A stretch of 37,742 nt of DNA from Gynuella sp. (GTDB lineage Bacteria; Pseudomonadota; Gammaproteobacteria; Pseudomonadales; Natronospirillaceae), in contig JANQHX010000085.1 in NCBI GenBank assembly GCA_028282465.1, positions 1 to 37,742 on the forward strand, read 5' to 3'. The position numbers and the translations under genes are program-made. Shown piece after piece: positions 17,032 through 28,688 of this stretch; position 1 is the first letter of the stretch, and the number at the start of each line of letters is the position of its first letter. The notes below the pieces were generated by a model. The model had not been told where the DNA came from, did no database searches, and worked only from the letters and a program-made list of their open reading frames with translations.

Positions 17032-17829
17032 CTAAACCGACCCACTATACATACCAGTAATTCTATCCATTTTCTTCAATATAGATTCTGTTGTAATTTG
17101 AATAACAAAGGGAACATAGTGACCGTCGGCCATCATATCGAACCCAGATCTGGAAAATTTCCATTGATTTTCCACACGCTCCAACGCATAGGAAATATCA
17201 GTAGTATTAACATTCGATGCAGTCAATACTATTAAAGCATCATCAAATTCTTTCAACGCAACCTGAAAAGCCTGTTTAGTATTCTGGTTTCCTATTCCCC
17301 AACTGTGTGCTGCGTAAAGCATACCAATACGCTGAGACAACATTCTTTGTCTGCCAGAAATATTAATAATTCGACCTTTTTCTGTGTTTGCAAAGTTTTC
17401 AAGTGACTTAACAACGCGCTCACATTTTGCTAAAAGCTCATCTGACTTTTTCATCAGTTCAAAACCAGTGTCGCGCTCAGGAATGGTTAAGGCTAAATTT
17501 CGAAACTCGTTCCAATATTCCCTAACTTCTTCGAGTTCAACTGTAATTTTTTCAGTAGGTGAAAAGTCTTCGAGTTCTAATAGCTGCTCTTCAAACAAGC
17601 CGATCGCAGCATCTAACTGCTTTTGAGTTTTAGCAACATGAATATCTTGCCCTACCATTAGATAGCTTTTCACAATACGTTGCGAGAGCATTCTCTGACG
17701 CCCAGCCTTATTTAGAGCTTCATCTATGTTTAATTCTGCAAAGGCTTGCTCTGTTATTAAACACATGCCCAGTAAAAGGGCAAAGGCCCGTACTACCTTA
17801 GAGGTAGATTTTGAAATGGTTTTCAGCAT
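17032..17829 (-). CDS. Stand-alone periplasmic PilJ/NarX-type sensor domain protein
   Basis: The 265-residue product has a signal peptide (about 12-31, ending AFA) and no further membrane helix. It carries two copies of the helical PilJ_N/type IV pili methyl-accepting transducer N-terminal unit. The motif GRQRMLSQRI occurs at 43-52 and at 159-168. This is the same motif as the P-box of the nitrate/nitrite sensors NarX and NarQ, where the arginine contacts the anion. An AGGAGG ribosome site lies just before the ATG. A secreted, kinase-less version may deliver ligand information to a separate partner; that is inference. No nitrate gene is adjacent. Confidence 0.8.
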   Translation of the reverse strand: MLKTISKSTSKVVRAFALLLGMCLITEQAFAELNIDEALNKAGRQRMLSQRIVKSYLMVGQDIHVAKTQKQLDAAIGLFEEQLLELEDFSPTEKITVELEEVREYWNEFRNLALTIPERDTGFELMKKSDELLAKCERVVKSLENFANTEKGRIINISGRQRMLSQRIGMLYAAHSWGIGNQNTKQAFQVALKEFDDALIVLTASNVNTTDISYALERVENQWKFSRSGFDMMADGHYVPFVIQITTESILKKMDRITGMYSGSV

Positions 17830-18022
17830 TGTTAATCCTCCTAGTGCTAAACTTTTTTCTTCACGAAATTCCTTACCCCCTTACGATGTCTGGTGTCGCC
17901 ACCAATTTCCAATATTTTGTCTGTTAGGGAAGTTATTTTTCTGAACACTCGTATCGCAAAAGCTTTGCCAAATTCATTGCAAAATACGAAAATTGTTTTT
18001 GACTTTTTAAGCAAGCATATTT

Positions 18023-18988
18023 ATGCCGATTGTTAATAGCTCTTACACAGCTCCTTTTCTTTTGACTAACTCACATGTGCAATCCATTGCTCCTACCTTG
18101 TTTAGAAGGGTAGACATTGAATACCAACGGGAAATACTTGAATTAGAGGATGGGGATTTTCTAGATTTGGATTGGCTTGGTAAAGATAGCTCGCAGCTGT
18201 TAATTCTTAGCCATGGATTGGAAGGGAGCAGTAATAGCTCGTATGTTAAAGGAATGGCTAAGTTCTTTTCGAATAATAATTGGGATGTTTTAGCTTGGAA
18301 TTTCAGAGGATGTGGAGGTTCACTTAATCGCCTACCAAGGTTTTACCATAGCGGTTCTAGCGATGACCTGGAGTCTGTCATCAATTATGCTCTGAGCTTA
18401 GGGCGTTATAAGCAAATTGCGTTAGTTGGTTTTTCAATGGGCGGAAACCAAACACTGCTTTACCTGTGCAGACATGAAGTGCCTTATGAAGTTAAATGCG
18501 CCGTCGCTTTTTCGGTACCTTGCGATCTTACCAGCTGTGCGGATGAATTAGCCAAGACAACTAATAAAATATATATGAATCGTTTTATCTCTGATCTAGA
18601 ACGAAAAGTTAAATATAAAGCAAAACAATTCCCAGATTTAATTAACACCAGCAACTTTAATAAAATAAAATCCTTTCATGACTTCGATGAATTATATACA
18701 GCCCCACTCCATGGCTTCAAAGACAGATTTGATTATTGGGAAACCTGTAGCAGCGGTAAATATTTAAAAAGCTTAAAGCGCCCAGCATTATTAGTGAGTG
18801 CTCAGGACGATCCTTTTCTGAGTGAAAAATGCTTCCCAATCAACATCGCTGAGTCTTCTGAAAAACTGTTTTTCGAACACCCCACCCATGGCGGACATGT
18901 GGGCTTTATTAGGACTCAGATAAATAAAGTTCTGTGGAGTGAAATTAGAGCACAGAACTTTATTAACAGTGTGACAGGTACAAGATAA
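18023..18988 (+). CDS. yheT: YheT-family alpha/beta hydrolase
   Basis: A COG0429-type hydrolase of 321 residues, cytoplasmic, with unknown natural substrate (carboxylesterase-like). It starts with the family pattern NSSYTAPFLLTNSHVQSIAPTL. It then has SHGLEGSSNSSYVKG (oxyanion region, about 63-77) and WNFRGCGGSLNRLPRFYHSG (about 92-111). The nucleophile elbow is GFSMGGN with S138, the acid is D262 or D263 in SAQDDPF, and the histidine is H292 in GGHVGF. No strong ribosome site is seen, but the start gives the standard family N-terminus. It diverges from the PilJ-like gene. Confidence 0.9.
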   Translation: MPIVNSSYTAPFLLTNSHVQSIAPTLFRRVDIEYQREILELEDGDFLDLDWLGKDSSQLLILSHGLEGSSNSSYVKGMAKFFSNNNWDVLAWNFRGCGGSLNRLPRFYHSGSSDDLESVINYALSLGRYKQIALVGFSMGGNQTLLYLCRHEVPYEVKCAVAFSVPCDLTSCADELAKTTNKIYMNRFISDLERKVKYKAKQFPDLINTSNFNKIKSFHDFDELYTAPLHGFKDRFDYWETCSSGKYLKSLKRPALLVSAQDDPFLSEKCFPINIAESSEKLFFEHPTHGGHVGFIRTQINKVLWSEIRAQNFINSVTGTR

Positions 18989-19305
18989 CTTGAAGACATT
19001 TGACTTAAACAATTATCTTTGAATAAAAATATTATTCAGCTGAAATAAACAAACATGAATATCACCTGAACAGCTAGCATTACTTACTAAGGTTTTACAG
19101 CCAATATTTAAGAGAAGAAGCATGACATGAAAAGCCCCATAACAAGCCATGTGGTTATTCTGATTTTCATGAAAATTTTTTGAAGCTTATAGTTCGGCAA
19201 AGGTAAACTTTGTGTCTGGGGATGGGGTTTTAGCCAACCTTAAACTACTATTAAAGACTAAAAACAGAACGCACCATTTAGTTCTACATAGAATTCGGGG
19301 TCAGG
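18989..19305. other. 317-bp intergenic region between two hydrolase genes
   Basis: A 7-bp stem TGAATAA/TTATTCA (19020-19038) lies shortly after the yheT stop. ATTTTC-AT-GAAAAT followed by T's at about 19162-19181 is AT-rich and could be a weak terminator. No gene with convincing support was found. Confidence 0.4.
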
Positions 19306-20205
19306 ATGAGCTACAAGGACAAGGTTTTTATTTTAAAAAATCATTTTAGGTCCTACATGGGTGCCACACGATTTAATAGAAAACTTCTAAATGGCATGAA
19401 CTGGAGCTGGTTAGAGGCAGGCAAACCTGAAGCCGATGAGGCAGTAATATTGATTCATGGCCTGGCCCTATCCCATAATCATTGGCGATCAGTAATGCCC
19501 AGCCTGGGGAAGAACTATTTTGTGGTTGCTCCTGATATTCCTGGCTTAAACCTAAACACTCTCTGGCCAGACCCTGAAGACGGCTTCTCTGGTATGGCCA
19601 AACATCTGGTGAATTTTCTCACTCATTTCAACCTCCGCAAGATCCACCTAGTTGGACATTCAATGGGGGCAACACTGGCGGTTAGTGCGGCGTTAAAAGA
19701 CGCGCTGCCACTGAGCTCACTCACTGTGGTATCTCTTGCAGATCTAAAAATGAATCGTCACACCAACATTAACGGTTTCTTTAAAAGCTACTATGACTTT
19801 ATATGGAGCCTGAGTTATACCACCTATGTGGAATACATAAAGAGCATGTTTTTTAAGCCGCCACCAGCAGTGGAGCTTATTGCCAAACGCACTTGGGGGG
19901 ATTTCCAAAGCAATAAGCGGTACATATTAAATGTGGTTAAACGACTTGAATCTGAGGTCGACATTGTTGGTCAGCTGTTAAAAAAAATTCAGCTTCCCGT
20001 TCTGGTAATTAATGGCACTGAGGATCAATGGACAGATCTTACGGAGCTATTACCTTATTTTGACCAAATGAATGTGACGAGGGTGAACATGAAAGAATGT
20101 CGGCATGTGCCGTTTCTCGAGCACCCTATATTATTCTCTGAAGAACTAACCAATTTTCTTAAACTTCTTACAACAGATTATGCTTTTCAATTAGACCACA
20201 ACTAA
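19306..20205 (+). CDS. Alpha/beta-fold hydrolase
   Basis: A 299-residue hydrolase of the MhpC/lipase-like group. Oxyanion motif HGLALSHNHW (51-60), nucleophile S119 in LVGHSMGAT, acid D240 in NGTEDQW and histidine H267 in CRHVPFLEHP complete a normal triad. A cap region (about 145-215) is rich in aromatics (FFKSYYDFIWSLSYTTY), suggesting a hydrophobic substrate. No signal peptide is present. A GGGG-containing segment precedes the ATG. It stands just upstream of the thiamine promoter but is separated from thiC by the riboswitch, so it is probably not part of that operon. Substrate unknown. Confidence 0.83.
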   Translation: MSYKDKVFILKNHFRSYMGATRFNRKLLNGMNWSWLEAGKPEADEAVILIHGLALSHNHWRSVMPSLGKNYFVVAPDIPGLNLNTLWPDPEDGFSGMAKHLVNFLTHFNLRKIHLVGHSMGATLAVSAALKDALPLSSLTVVSLADLKMNRHTNINGFFKSYYDFIWSLSYTTYVEYIKSMFFKPPPAVELIAKRTWGDFQSNKRYILNVVKRLESEVDIVGQLLKKIQLPVLVINGTEDQWTDLTELLPYFDQMNVTRVNMKECRHVPFLEHPILFSEELTNFLKLLTTDYAFQLDHN

Positions 20206-20249
20206 ATCAGCTGATTGCTATTCAATCAACGCTCAATGCTTTATTTCCC

Positions 20250-20278
20250 TTGCGGATACGGAATCAAAAGAGTATAAA
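20250..20278 (+). promoter_or_regulatory. Sigma70-type promoter of the thiamine operon
   Basis: TTGCGG (20250-20255) and TATAAA (20273-20278) are separated by exactly 17 bp. The implied start near 20285 is a few bases before the riboswitch P1 stem. Confidence 0.7.
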
Positions 20279-20289
20279 ACGCCATAAAT

Positions 20290-22383
<2,094 letters not shown>

Positions 22384-22384
<1 letters not shown>

Positions 22385-23892
22385 TGAAAAGAGTCTGGGT
22401 AATCAGCGGCTCCGATAACACTGCCGGAGCCGGCCTACAAAAAGATTTGCTCACCATTCAAGATTTAGGTTCACAAGCCGCCACTGTTGTCAGCTGTGTC
22501 ACCAGTCAAAATCAAAATGGTATTCAGCATATCGAGCCCGTTTCTGAAACCAGCTTCATCACTCAGCTGGATTCATTAATGGCTTTAGAAACACCGGATG
22601 TTGTAAAAGTGGGCATGCTTGGAAATATCCGGCAGGTAGATTTGCTGTTAGGTATTTTTAACACTTTGCGTCAACAAAATAGCAATTTAAAAATTGTGCT
22701 GGATCCAGTTTGTATGGCTAGCAGTGGTGGCGAATCATCAGGGTTAACGCCAGACGATTTGTTACCCTTAATGGCTGTGTGCGATCTGGTAACACCGAAT
22801 ATCTCAGAAGCAAATCAACTGTTAAAAACCACTATTAAAAACCTAGATGACGCCAAAGACGCCGCGAAAGAATTACATTCAATATTGAATCAAAACCATT
22901 CTGTTAACACAGAACTGTTGCTAAAAGGTGGGCATTTAGAAACAGGTATTACTGTTGTTGATACCTACGCAACACAGCAACAATTGGTACATCTAAAATC
23001 CGACTCGATCAAGACGGAATACAATCATGGTACAGGCTGCACCTTTGCCAGCGCCGTCGCTGCTACTTTGGCACAAAAATACGAAATAGAAGATGCAGTC
23101 GTTATTGCCAAAGCCTATATGATGCAGTCACTGTATTTCAGTCATGCTCTTAGCAATGAATGCAGTAAAACAAACAGTTATGGCACGACAGGCCATAAAG
23201 GTTGGCCGGTAAATCCAAAGTGGATGCCGTCCATTGAAACAAGCAATCATCATCGAAATGCATTTTTACCAGTTAACCAACTGGATTTTCGGTTCTACCC
23301 TGTAGTTGACAGCTTAGTTTGGATTGAACGCCTGCTGAAAGCTGGTGTTAAAACGCTGCAGTTGCGAATTAAAAAACCAGTTAATGATGCTTGGTTGGAA
23401 CAAGAAATTAAAAATGCGATTGCATTGGGCAAACATTATAACGCACAACTTTTTATAAATGACTATTGGGAGTTCGCGATTAAACATGACGCTTACGGTG
23501 TTCATCTGGGGCAAGAAGATTTACTGGATGCCAACATAAGTAAAATACGCGAAGCAGGTTTGCGGCTAGGTATTTCTACCCATGGTTATATGGAATTATT
23601 AAAAGCCGTTGAGATTCAACCTAGCTATATTGCCTTAGGCCATATATTCCCGACACAAACCAAAGACATGCCTTCCATCCCTCAGGGCACGGAAAGGTTA
23701 GCTCATTATCAAAAATGGGCACAAACCATAGCCCCTACCGTGGCAATAGGCGGCATTAAATTGCATAACTTACAAAGTATTTTAAAAACTGGTGTGCAAT
23801 CTGTCGCAGTCGTGACCGCTATCACCCAAGCAGAAAACCCTGAAGCTGCGGTTCAAGAATTCATGGAGCAGATCGATGCGCATTTTCATTAA
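22384..23892 (+). CDS. thiDE: Bifunctional HMP(-P) kinase / thiamine-phosphate synthase
   Basis: A 502-residue fusion. Residues 1-265 form a ThiD ribokinase-fold domain: [17 protein letters not shown] (8-24), [19 protein letters not shown] (105-114), and the anion-hole [17 protein letters not shown] (214-230). Residues about 300-502 form a ThiE TIM barrel: [42 protein letters not shown] (372-380), [10 protein letters not shown] and AIGGI. The fused enzyme phosphorylates HMP-P and joins HMP-PP with the thiazole phosphate. Differences from consensus include LRIK where LREK is usual and GHIFPT where GPIFPT is usual. It overlaps thiS by 17 bases. Confidence 0.93.
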
Positions 23893-24076
23893 TGACGAAA
23901 GCTTTGACACTGATGACAGTACTGCATTGCTAGATGCATTAAAACAGATTGATACTGATTTAGAAGGCAGTGCTGTTGCTGTCAACCAACAAATTATTTC
24001 TCGAACTAATTGGCAAGACACTCAATTAAATGATGGCGATAAAGTCCTGATATTTCGAGCCATTGCCGGGGGATAA
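23876..24076 (+). CDS. thiS: Sulfur-carrier protein ThiS
   Basis: A 66-residue ubiquitin-like protein ending AIAGG; the C-terminal Gly-Gly is adenylated and thiocarboxylated to donate sulfur for the thiazole ring. GGAG lies 7 bases before the ATG, inside the 3' end of thiDE, and the frames overlap by 17 bases. No thiF is present in this operon, so activation must come from a ThiF/MoeB-type enzyme elsewhere. Confidence 0.95.
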   Translation: MRIFINDESFDTDDSTALLDALKQIDTDLEGSAVAVNQQIISRTNWQDTQLNDGDKVLIFRAIAGG

Positions 24077-24088
24077 GGAATCATTCAA

Positions 24089-24862
24089 ATGTTAAAAATT
24101 GCAGACAAAGAATTTAATTCTCGCCTATTTACCGGTACTGGCAAATTTGCGTCCTCTGAAAAAATGCTCGCTGCATTGAAAGCCTCAGAATCTGAGCTGG
24201 TTACCCTTGCAATGAAACGAGTAGATCTAAAAGGCAACAGCGATAACATTTATCAGCCGCTGCAGGAGCAGGGATATAACTTGCTGCCCAACACCAGTGG
24301 TGCACGCACAGCTGCTGAAGCTGTATTTGCCGCGCAATTAGCCCGTGAAGCCATGGGTACTAATTGGATAAAACTGGAAATTCATCCTGACCCTCGTTAT
24401 TTAATGCCAGACCCGATTGAGACATTGCTCGCCGCAGAAGAGCTAGTGACACAGGGATTTATTGTGCTGCCCTATATACACGCAGATCCAGTGCTAGCTT
24501 TCCGCTTACAGGATTGTGGTTGTGCTGCCGTGATGCCATTGGGTGCGCCAATCGGTTCCAATCAAGGGTTAAAAACAGAAGAGTTCTTACGCATTATCAT
24601 TGAGCAATCTACAGTACCTGTGGTGGTTGATGCAGGTATTGGCGCTCCGTCACATGCCATGGCAGCAATGGAAATGGGGGCAGATGCAGTATTGGTCAAC
24701 ACAGCGATTGCCACCGCGAGCGACCCTGTACGCATCGCAAAAGCATTTGCCCAGGCCGTTCATTATGGCCGCGATGCTTATTTAGCCGGAATGCCAGAAG
24801 AGAGCACTGAAGCGAATGCGTCCAGTCCATTAACTGCGTTTCTCGACGAACTCCCTGCCTAA
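24089..24862 (+). CDS. thiG: Thiazole synthase
   Basis: ThiG is a TIM-barrel enzyme that assembles the thiazole phosphate from deoxyxylulose 5-phosphate, dehydroglycine and ThiS-thiocarboxylate. The 257-residue product begins [17 protein letters not shown]. It has K95 in [10 protein letters not shown], the imine-forming lysine, and phosphate-binding parts [24 protein letters not shown] and [19 protein letters not shown] precedes the ATG. It forms the ThiG-ThiH pair with the next gene, 21 bp downstream. Confidence 0.98.
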   Translation: MLKIADKEFNSRLFTGTGKFASSEKMLAALKASESELVTLAMKRVDLKGNSDNIYQPLQEQGYNLLPNTSGARTAAEAVFAAQLAREAMGTNWIKLEIHPDPRYLMPDPIETLLAAEELVTQGFIVLPYIHADPVLAFRLQDCGCAAVMPLGAPIGSNQGLKTEEFLRIIIEQSTVPVVVDAGIGAPSHAMAAMEMGADAVLVNTAIATASDPVRIAKAFAQAVHYGRDAYLAGMPEESTEANASSPLTAFLDELPA

Positions 24863-24883
24863 ACTCTCTAATTTAGTGAAACC

Positions 24884-25996
24884 ATGACCCCGAAATTTAC
24901 CGAAGTATTTAACAACCTGAACTGGGACGAGCAGAAAATCAGCATCTATTCTAAAACAGAAGATGATGTTTTATCGGCTCTGAAGAAATCCAATTTGAAT
25001 TTGGAAGATTTCAAGGCATTGATTTCACCAGCCGCTGAGTCATTTCTTGAAACTATGGCTCAAAAATCTGTGCAACTGACTCGACAGAGATTCGGCAATA
25101 CCATGCAGATATTTGCGCCACTCTATTTGAGCAACGTGTGTTCAAATATTTGCACCTATTGCGGGTTCAGTATTAATAATAAATTACGTCGTAAAACGCT
25201 CACCGACGACGAGATTTTAGCCGAAGCCAAGGCGTTAAAAAAACGTGGTCTAGAAAATATTCTCTTAGTAACAGGAGAGGCACCAAAAACCGTTGGCGCA
25301 ACCTATCTAAAAAATGCCATTGAGTTATTGAAACCACACTTTGCTCAAATAAATATGGAAGTGCAGCCACTCATAGGCAAAGAGTACGAGGAACTGATTG
25401 ACGCAGGCTTGCATGGCGTGTCGCTCTACCAAGAAACTTATCATAAAGGCTGTTATGAAGAGCACCATCTTGTAGGCAACAAGAAAGATATGGCATTCCG
25501 ATTGAATTCTCCTGATGCTTTAGGCCAACAAAACATCCATAAAATCGCTTTAGGCGTGTTGATCGGCTTGGAAGATTGGCGCACAGATTCCCTGTTCTGT
25601 GCCAATCACTTAAGGCACCTTCAAAAGTACTACTGGAAAACTCGATATGCCATCAGCTTCCCAAGACTTCGCCCCTGTGAAGGCAGTTATCAGGTAAAAC
25701 ATCCAATTAGCGACCGAGGTTTCGTACAACTAATTCTGGCTTGGCGGTTATTTGACCCCGATTTAGATCTCACTCTCTCAACTCGTGAATCACAATCGTT
25801 TCGAGACCAGATTTGCAAGCTGGGCATTACATCAATGAGCGCAGAATCCAGCACTCAACCGGGCGGTTATTCAGATGAAAGCACGAAACACCTAGAACAG
25901 TTTGAAATTGATGACGATAGAACCATTGCTGACGTTAGCGCAATGTTGAAGAAACAAGGGTTCGAGGTTGTGACTAAAGATTGGGGCTGGAACTAA
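24884..25996 (+). CDS. thiH: 2-iminoacetate synthase (tyrosine lyase) ThiH
   Basis: ThiH is a radical-SAM enzyme that cleaves tyrosine to dehydroglycine and p-cresol for ThiG. In the 370-residue product the cluster motif CSNICTYCGF places C86, C90 and C93 (CX3CX2C). LLVTGEAPKTVG, MEVQPL, VSLYQETYH and the C-terminal SAESSTQPGGY are family signatures. Its presence in place of the glycine oxidase ThiO indicates the anaerobic-type route from tyrosine, as in enterobacteria. It closes the operon; no obvious terminator follows directly. Confidence 0.97.
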   Translation: MTPKFTEVFNNLNWDEQKISIYSKTEDDVLSALKKSNLNLEDFKALISPAAESFLETMAQKSVQLTRQRFGNTMQIFAPLYLSNVCSNICTYCGFSINNKLRRKTLTDDEILAEAKALKKRGLENILLVTGEAPKTVGATYLKNAIELLKPHFAQINMEVQPLIGKEYEELIDAGLHGVSLYQETYHKGCYEEHHLVGNKKDMAFRLNSPDALGQQNIHKIALGVLIGLEDWRTDSLFCANHLRHLQKYYWKTRYAISFPRLRPCEGSYQVKHPISDRGFVQLILAWRLFDPDLDLTLSTRESQSFRDQICKLGITSMSAESSTQPGGYSDESTKHLEQFEIDDDRTIADVSAMLKKQGFEVVTKDWGWN

Positions 25997-26012
25997 AATA
26001 GTTAAAATCAAT

Positions 26013-26158
26013 ACTCTGATTCTGCTCCAATGCCCATTCATGCCCTACGCGACCAAACGAGTTCAACCTTGCAAAACCTTATATTTCGCAGCCAAAGCCC
26101 ATGCAATTGACTACCCTACTCTTAGTTTTACAAATGAGCATCAAAGCAGAATCAGAGT
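26013..26158. repeat. Long-range inverted repeat in the thiH downstream gap
   Basis: ACTCTGATTCTGCT (26013-26026) recurs as its exact complement AGCAGAATCAGAGT (26145-26158), enclosing 118 bp. Weaker complementarity continues into the interior (CCAATGCCC against GAGCATCAAA). The 384-bp gap 25997-26380 has no convincing gene. The structure could be a large RNA hairpin at the 3' end of the thiamine mRNA or a small repeat element; no target duplication was identified. Confidence 0.55.
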
Positions 26159-26380
26159 GAGATTAGGTTAGTGTATCCCTCCTGAACCTGTCCTGAAGGA
26201 AAGTTTAAAATTTGTCAGTAAAGCTTAAGCCAGCACATTTTTATCATCCCTTGACACAAATAAGCTCTTTAAACCCCGTTATGAGTGTCAGACCTCAATA
26301 ATCAATCTGAGTGGTAACATGGCTTTGCAAAGCCACCAAAATATGCCTTAGGATGACTCTACAATCCCATAAGAATAATA

Positions 26381-27064
26381 ATGATGGAAATCGCCCTTTT
26401 TTCAGTTGTGCTTATTTTGTTTTTCGCCACAGGCATTGTGACATTGCTTGGCTTAGTACAAATAGTACACATTGAAAAGCGCTATTTAACCGCCTTGTTT
26501 TCAGCTCTCATACTAGAGCTGGTTGCATCTGTTTTGTATCTATTTTCACATACAGATTTCTTTAGAGACCCTTACGGCTTATCCGTTAAATCTGTGGTTA
26601 GTACAACAGAGTTTATTGATCTCTCTAAAAAAAATGAACGGCTCTTACAGCAGATCGAAGATTTAAAAGCGGACAATCTAGAAATAGAAGACCACCTTAA
26701 GCTAGCTCTTGAAAACAACGAAATGTTAGCCGCCAGGATCGCTGAGCTTTCCAACACCCAAAATCGTTTGGATAAGATGTTTTTGGTCAAAATGGCCAGC
26801 TTAAACAGCATGATTTCAGAGTGGGGAACGTCAATCAATTTCCTTTGGAAACCAGAAGAAAAAACAGAAGCTGCTTTGGTTTTACAGGAAGCTTTTAAGG
26901 AAATTGGCTTTATGGGTAGCAATCAGAACCCTAATAATGACCCTCTTATTGCCCATCAACTTCTGACCAAGTATAAAAAGATGAAAGGCTTTAAGAACAC
27001 CGATTACCTTACTTCTGCTGTAGTTGCCTTGATCATTCAGGATTACCTAACAGCCGTTCAATAA
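26381..27064 (+). CDS. Two-helix membrane protein with coiled coil, unknown function
   Basis: A 227-residue protein I do not recognise. It has two N-terminal membrane helices (about 4-28 and 35-56) with a short basic turn (HIEKRY) between them. A heptad-like coiled coil follows (about 79-131, KKNERLLQQIEDLKADNLEI and on), then a mixed C-terminal region (about 135-227). WEP- or enzyme-type motifs are absent. By the positive-inside rule the turn is cytoplasmic, which leaves the coiled coil on the periplasmic side unless the topology is inverted. The tandem ATG at 26381/26384 has only a weak ribosome site. It precedes the DASS transporter by 202 bp, perhaps functionally linked. Confidence 0.7.
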   Translation: MMEIALFSVVLILFFATGIVTLLGLVQIVHIEKRYLTALFSALILELVASVLYLFSHTDFFRDPYGLSVKSVVSTTEFIDLSKKNERLLQQIEDLKADNLEIEDHLKLALENNEMLAARIAELSNTQNRLDKMFLVKMASLNSMISEWGTSINFLWKPEEKTEAALVLQEAFKEIGFMGSNQNPNNDPLIAHQLLTKYKKMKGFKNTDYLTSAVVALIIQDYLTAVQ

Positions 27065-27266
27065 CAACAGCGAAGTTTCGCCTGTACATACCCTTTATCT
27101 AAAGCTAATTTCAATATCAAACGCGTCAGATTGATCTGAATCCATTTTGACCTACTGACAGCCATGGTAGTTTAGCCCTTATCCCTCGTGCCAGATAAAT
27201 AAGGTATTAACTACACAACAACTTGGCACCTTCGATTAACTCGCATTTTATTGGATCCCCGCATCT

Positions 27267-28679
27267 ATGAAAAACCTGATGAAGTATTTCTTGCCATTCG
27301 CTATTCCCATTTTAGTGCTGGTAATACCTACAGAAGCCTTTCCAATAGACAACTTAACCATCACCGAGCAGAGAGTTATCGCGCTGTTTTTACTGGCAGC
27401 CTTGTGCTGGGTTCTTGAGCCAATTCCAATTTACGCAACCTCAGTTCTTGTCATCGTATTGCTCTTAATGATGGTCTCAAACAAAGGTCTAATCTTCTTC
27501 CGTACCGGAGATCCCGAAACCCTGGGCACCTTGGTTTCATATCAAGACATAATGGCGACATTTGCATCACCCATTATCATGCTGTTTCTAGGCGGTTTCT
27601 TCTTAGCAATGGCGGCCACCAAATATCGCCTAGACGTTAACCTAGCTCGAGTATTATTGAAGCCCTTTGGAAAGAATCCATCCCATGTAATGCTAGGGCT
27701 CATGGTTATTACAGCCATCTTTTCAATGTTTATGAGCAACACAGCAACCACAGCTATGATGCTTTCAATTTTAACCCCTGTTTTAGCCCTGTTTGATAAA
27801 AAGGATTTAGGCAGAGTTGCATTTGCGTTAGCTATTCCTGTGGCTGCAAACATTGGGGGTATTGGCACACCGATTGGCACACCACCTAATGCAATTGCAC
27901 TGAAATATTTAACTGGCGAAAACGCCATCAACTTCGGCGAATGGATGTCCTTTGCCGTTCCTTATGTTGTGGTCATGCTGGCACTGGCTTGGTTCCTACT
28001 CAAAATATTATTTCCCGCAGAAAAGACTGAAATTAATTTAGAAATTAAATCAAAATTCTTAAAAACTCCGAAAGCTATTATTGTCTACATTACCTTCACT
28101 GTAACAGTGCTGTTGTGGCTGATGGGTGGCCGACACGGAATGAATTCCTATGTGGTTGCCCTGATTCCAGTCGCGGTTTTTTCAATCACTAGCATCATTA
28201 CTAAGGAAGATTTAAAAACCATAAGCTGGGATGTTCTCTGGCTTGTTTCTGGCGGTATTGCGCTAGGTCTTGCTTTAAACAAAACCGGATTAGCTCAAAA
28301 TGCGGTAAGCGCTATTCCGTTTGGTGAATTTTCACCTTATGTAGTGATTGCTGGTGCAGCTACTTTATGCCTGTTAATGGCAAACTTTATGTCTCACACA
28401 GCAACCGCAAACTTATTAATGCCGATTGTCGCGGCACTGGGCACATCCATGGAAAGCTTATTACCTTTGGGTGGAAGTATTGTTTTAATTTTAGCTGTTA
28501 CCTTTGCGGCGTCTTTAGGTATGTCGCTACCCATTTCCACTCCACCTAATGCTTTGGCCAATGCCACTGGCCATGTGAATAGCCAACAGATGGCCAAAGT
28601 AGGTGTTATTTTAGGTGTGGTTGGTGTATTGCTCAGCTTTGTTATGCTATTTGTATTAAGACAGATTGGTTTTATTTAA
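27267..28679 (+). CDS. DASS/SLC13-family sodium:anion (dicarboxylate-type) symporter
   Basis: A 470-residue inner-membrane carrier with about 11 hydrophobic segments. The two sodium/substrate-binding signatures of the divalent anion:Na+ symporter family are visible as SNTATTA (S157-N158-T159) and SHTATAN (S376-H377-T378). Each is followed by a TPP loop, GTPIGTPPNAIA (about 200-211) and SLPISTPPNALAN near the C-terminus. The second motif has histidine where asparagine is usual. Substrates in this family are C4-dicarboxylates, citrate or sulfate; the sequence does not decide. The histidine-kinase gene starts 9 bp after the stop, so uptake and signalling are probably co-expressed. Confidence 0.9.
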   Translation: MKNLMKYFLPFAIPILVLVIPTEAFPIDNLTITEQRVIALFLLAALCWVLEPIPIYATSVLVIVLLLMMVSNKGLIFFRTGDPETLGTLVSYQDIMATFASPIIMLFLGGFFLAMAATKYRLDVNLARVLLKPFGKNPSHVMLGLMVITAIFSMFMSNTATTAMMLSILTPVLALFDKKDLGRVAFALAIPVAANIGGIGTPIGTPPNAIALKYLTGENAINFGEWMSFAVPYVVVMLALAWFLLKILFPAEKTEINLEIKSKFLKTPKAIIVYITFTVTVLLWLMGGRHGMNSYVVALIPVAVFSITSIITKEDLKTISWDVLWLVSGGIALGLALNKTGLAQNAVSAIPFGEFSPYVVIAGAATLCLLMANFMSHTATANLLMPIVAALGTSMESLLPLGGSIVLILAVTFAASLGMSLPISTPPNALANATGHVNSQQMAKVGVILGVVGVLLSFVMLFVLRQIGFI

Positions 28680-28688
28680 GAGATTCTT

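Noticed and set aside
19127-19183. 18-codon hydrophobic frame (MKSPITSHVVILIFMKIF) between the hydrolases
   Set aside because: Purine-rich upstream sequence is present, but the length and AT-rich context make chance likely; no conservation can be checked here.
26027-26115. 26-codon frame inside the inverted repeat
   Set aside because: No ribosome site and no recognisable product.
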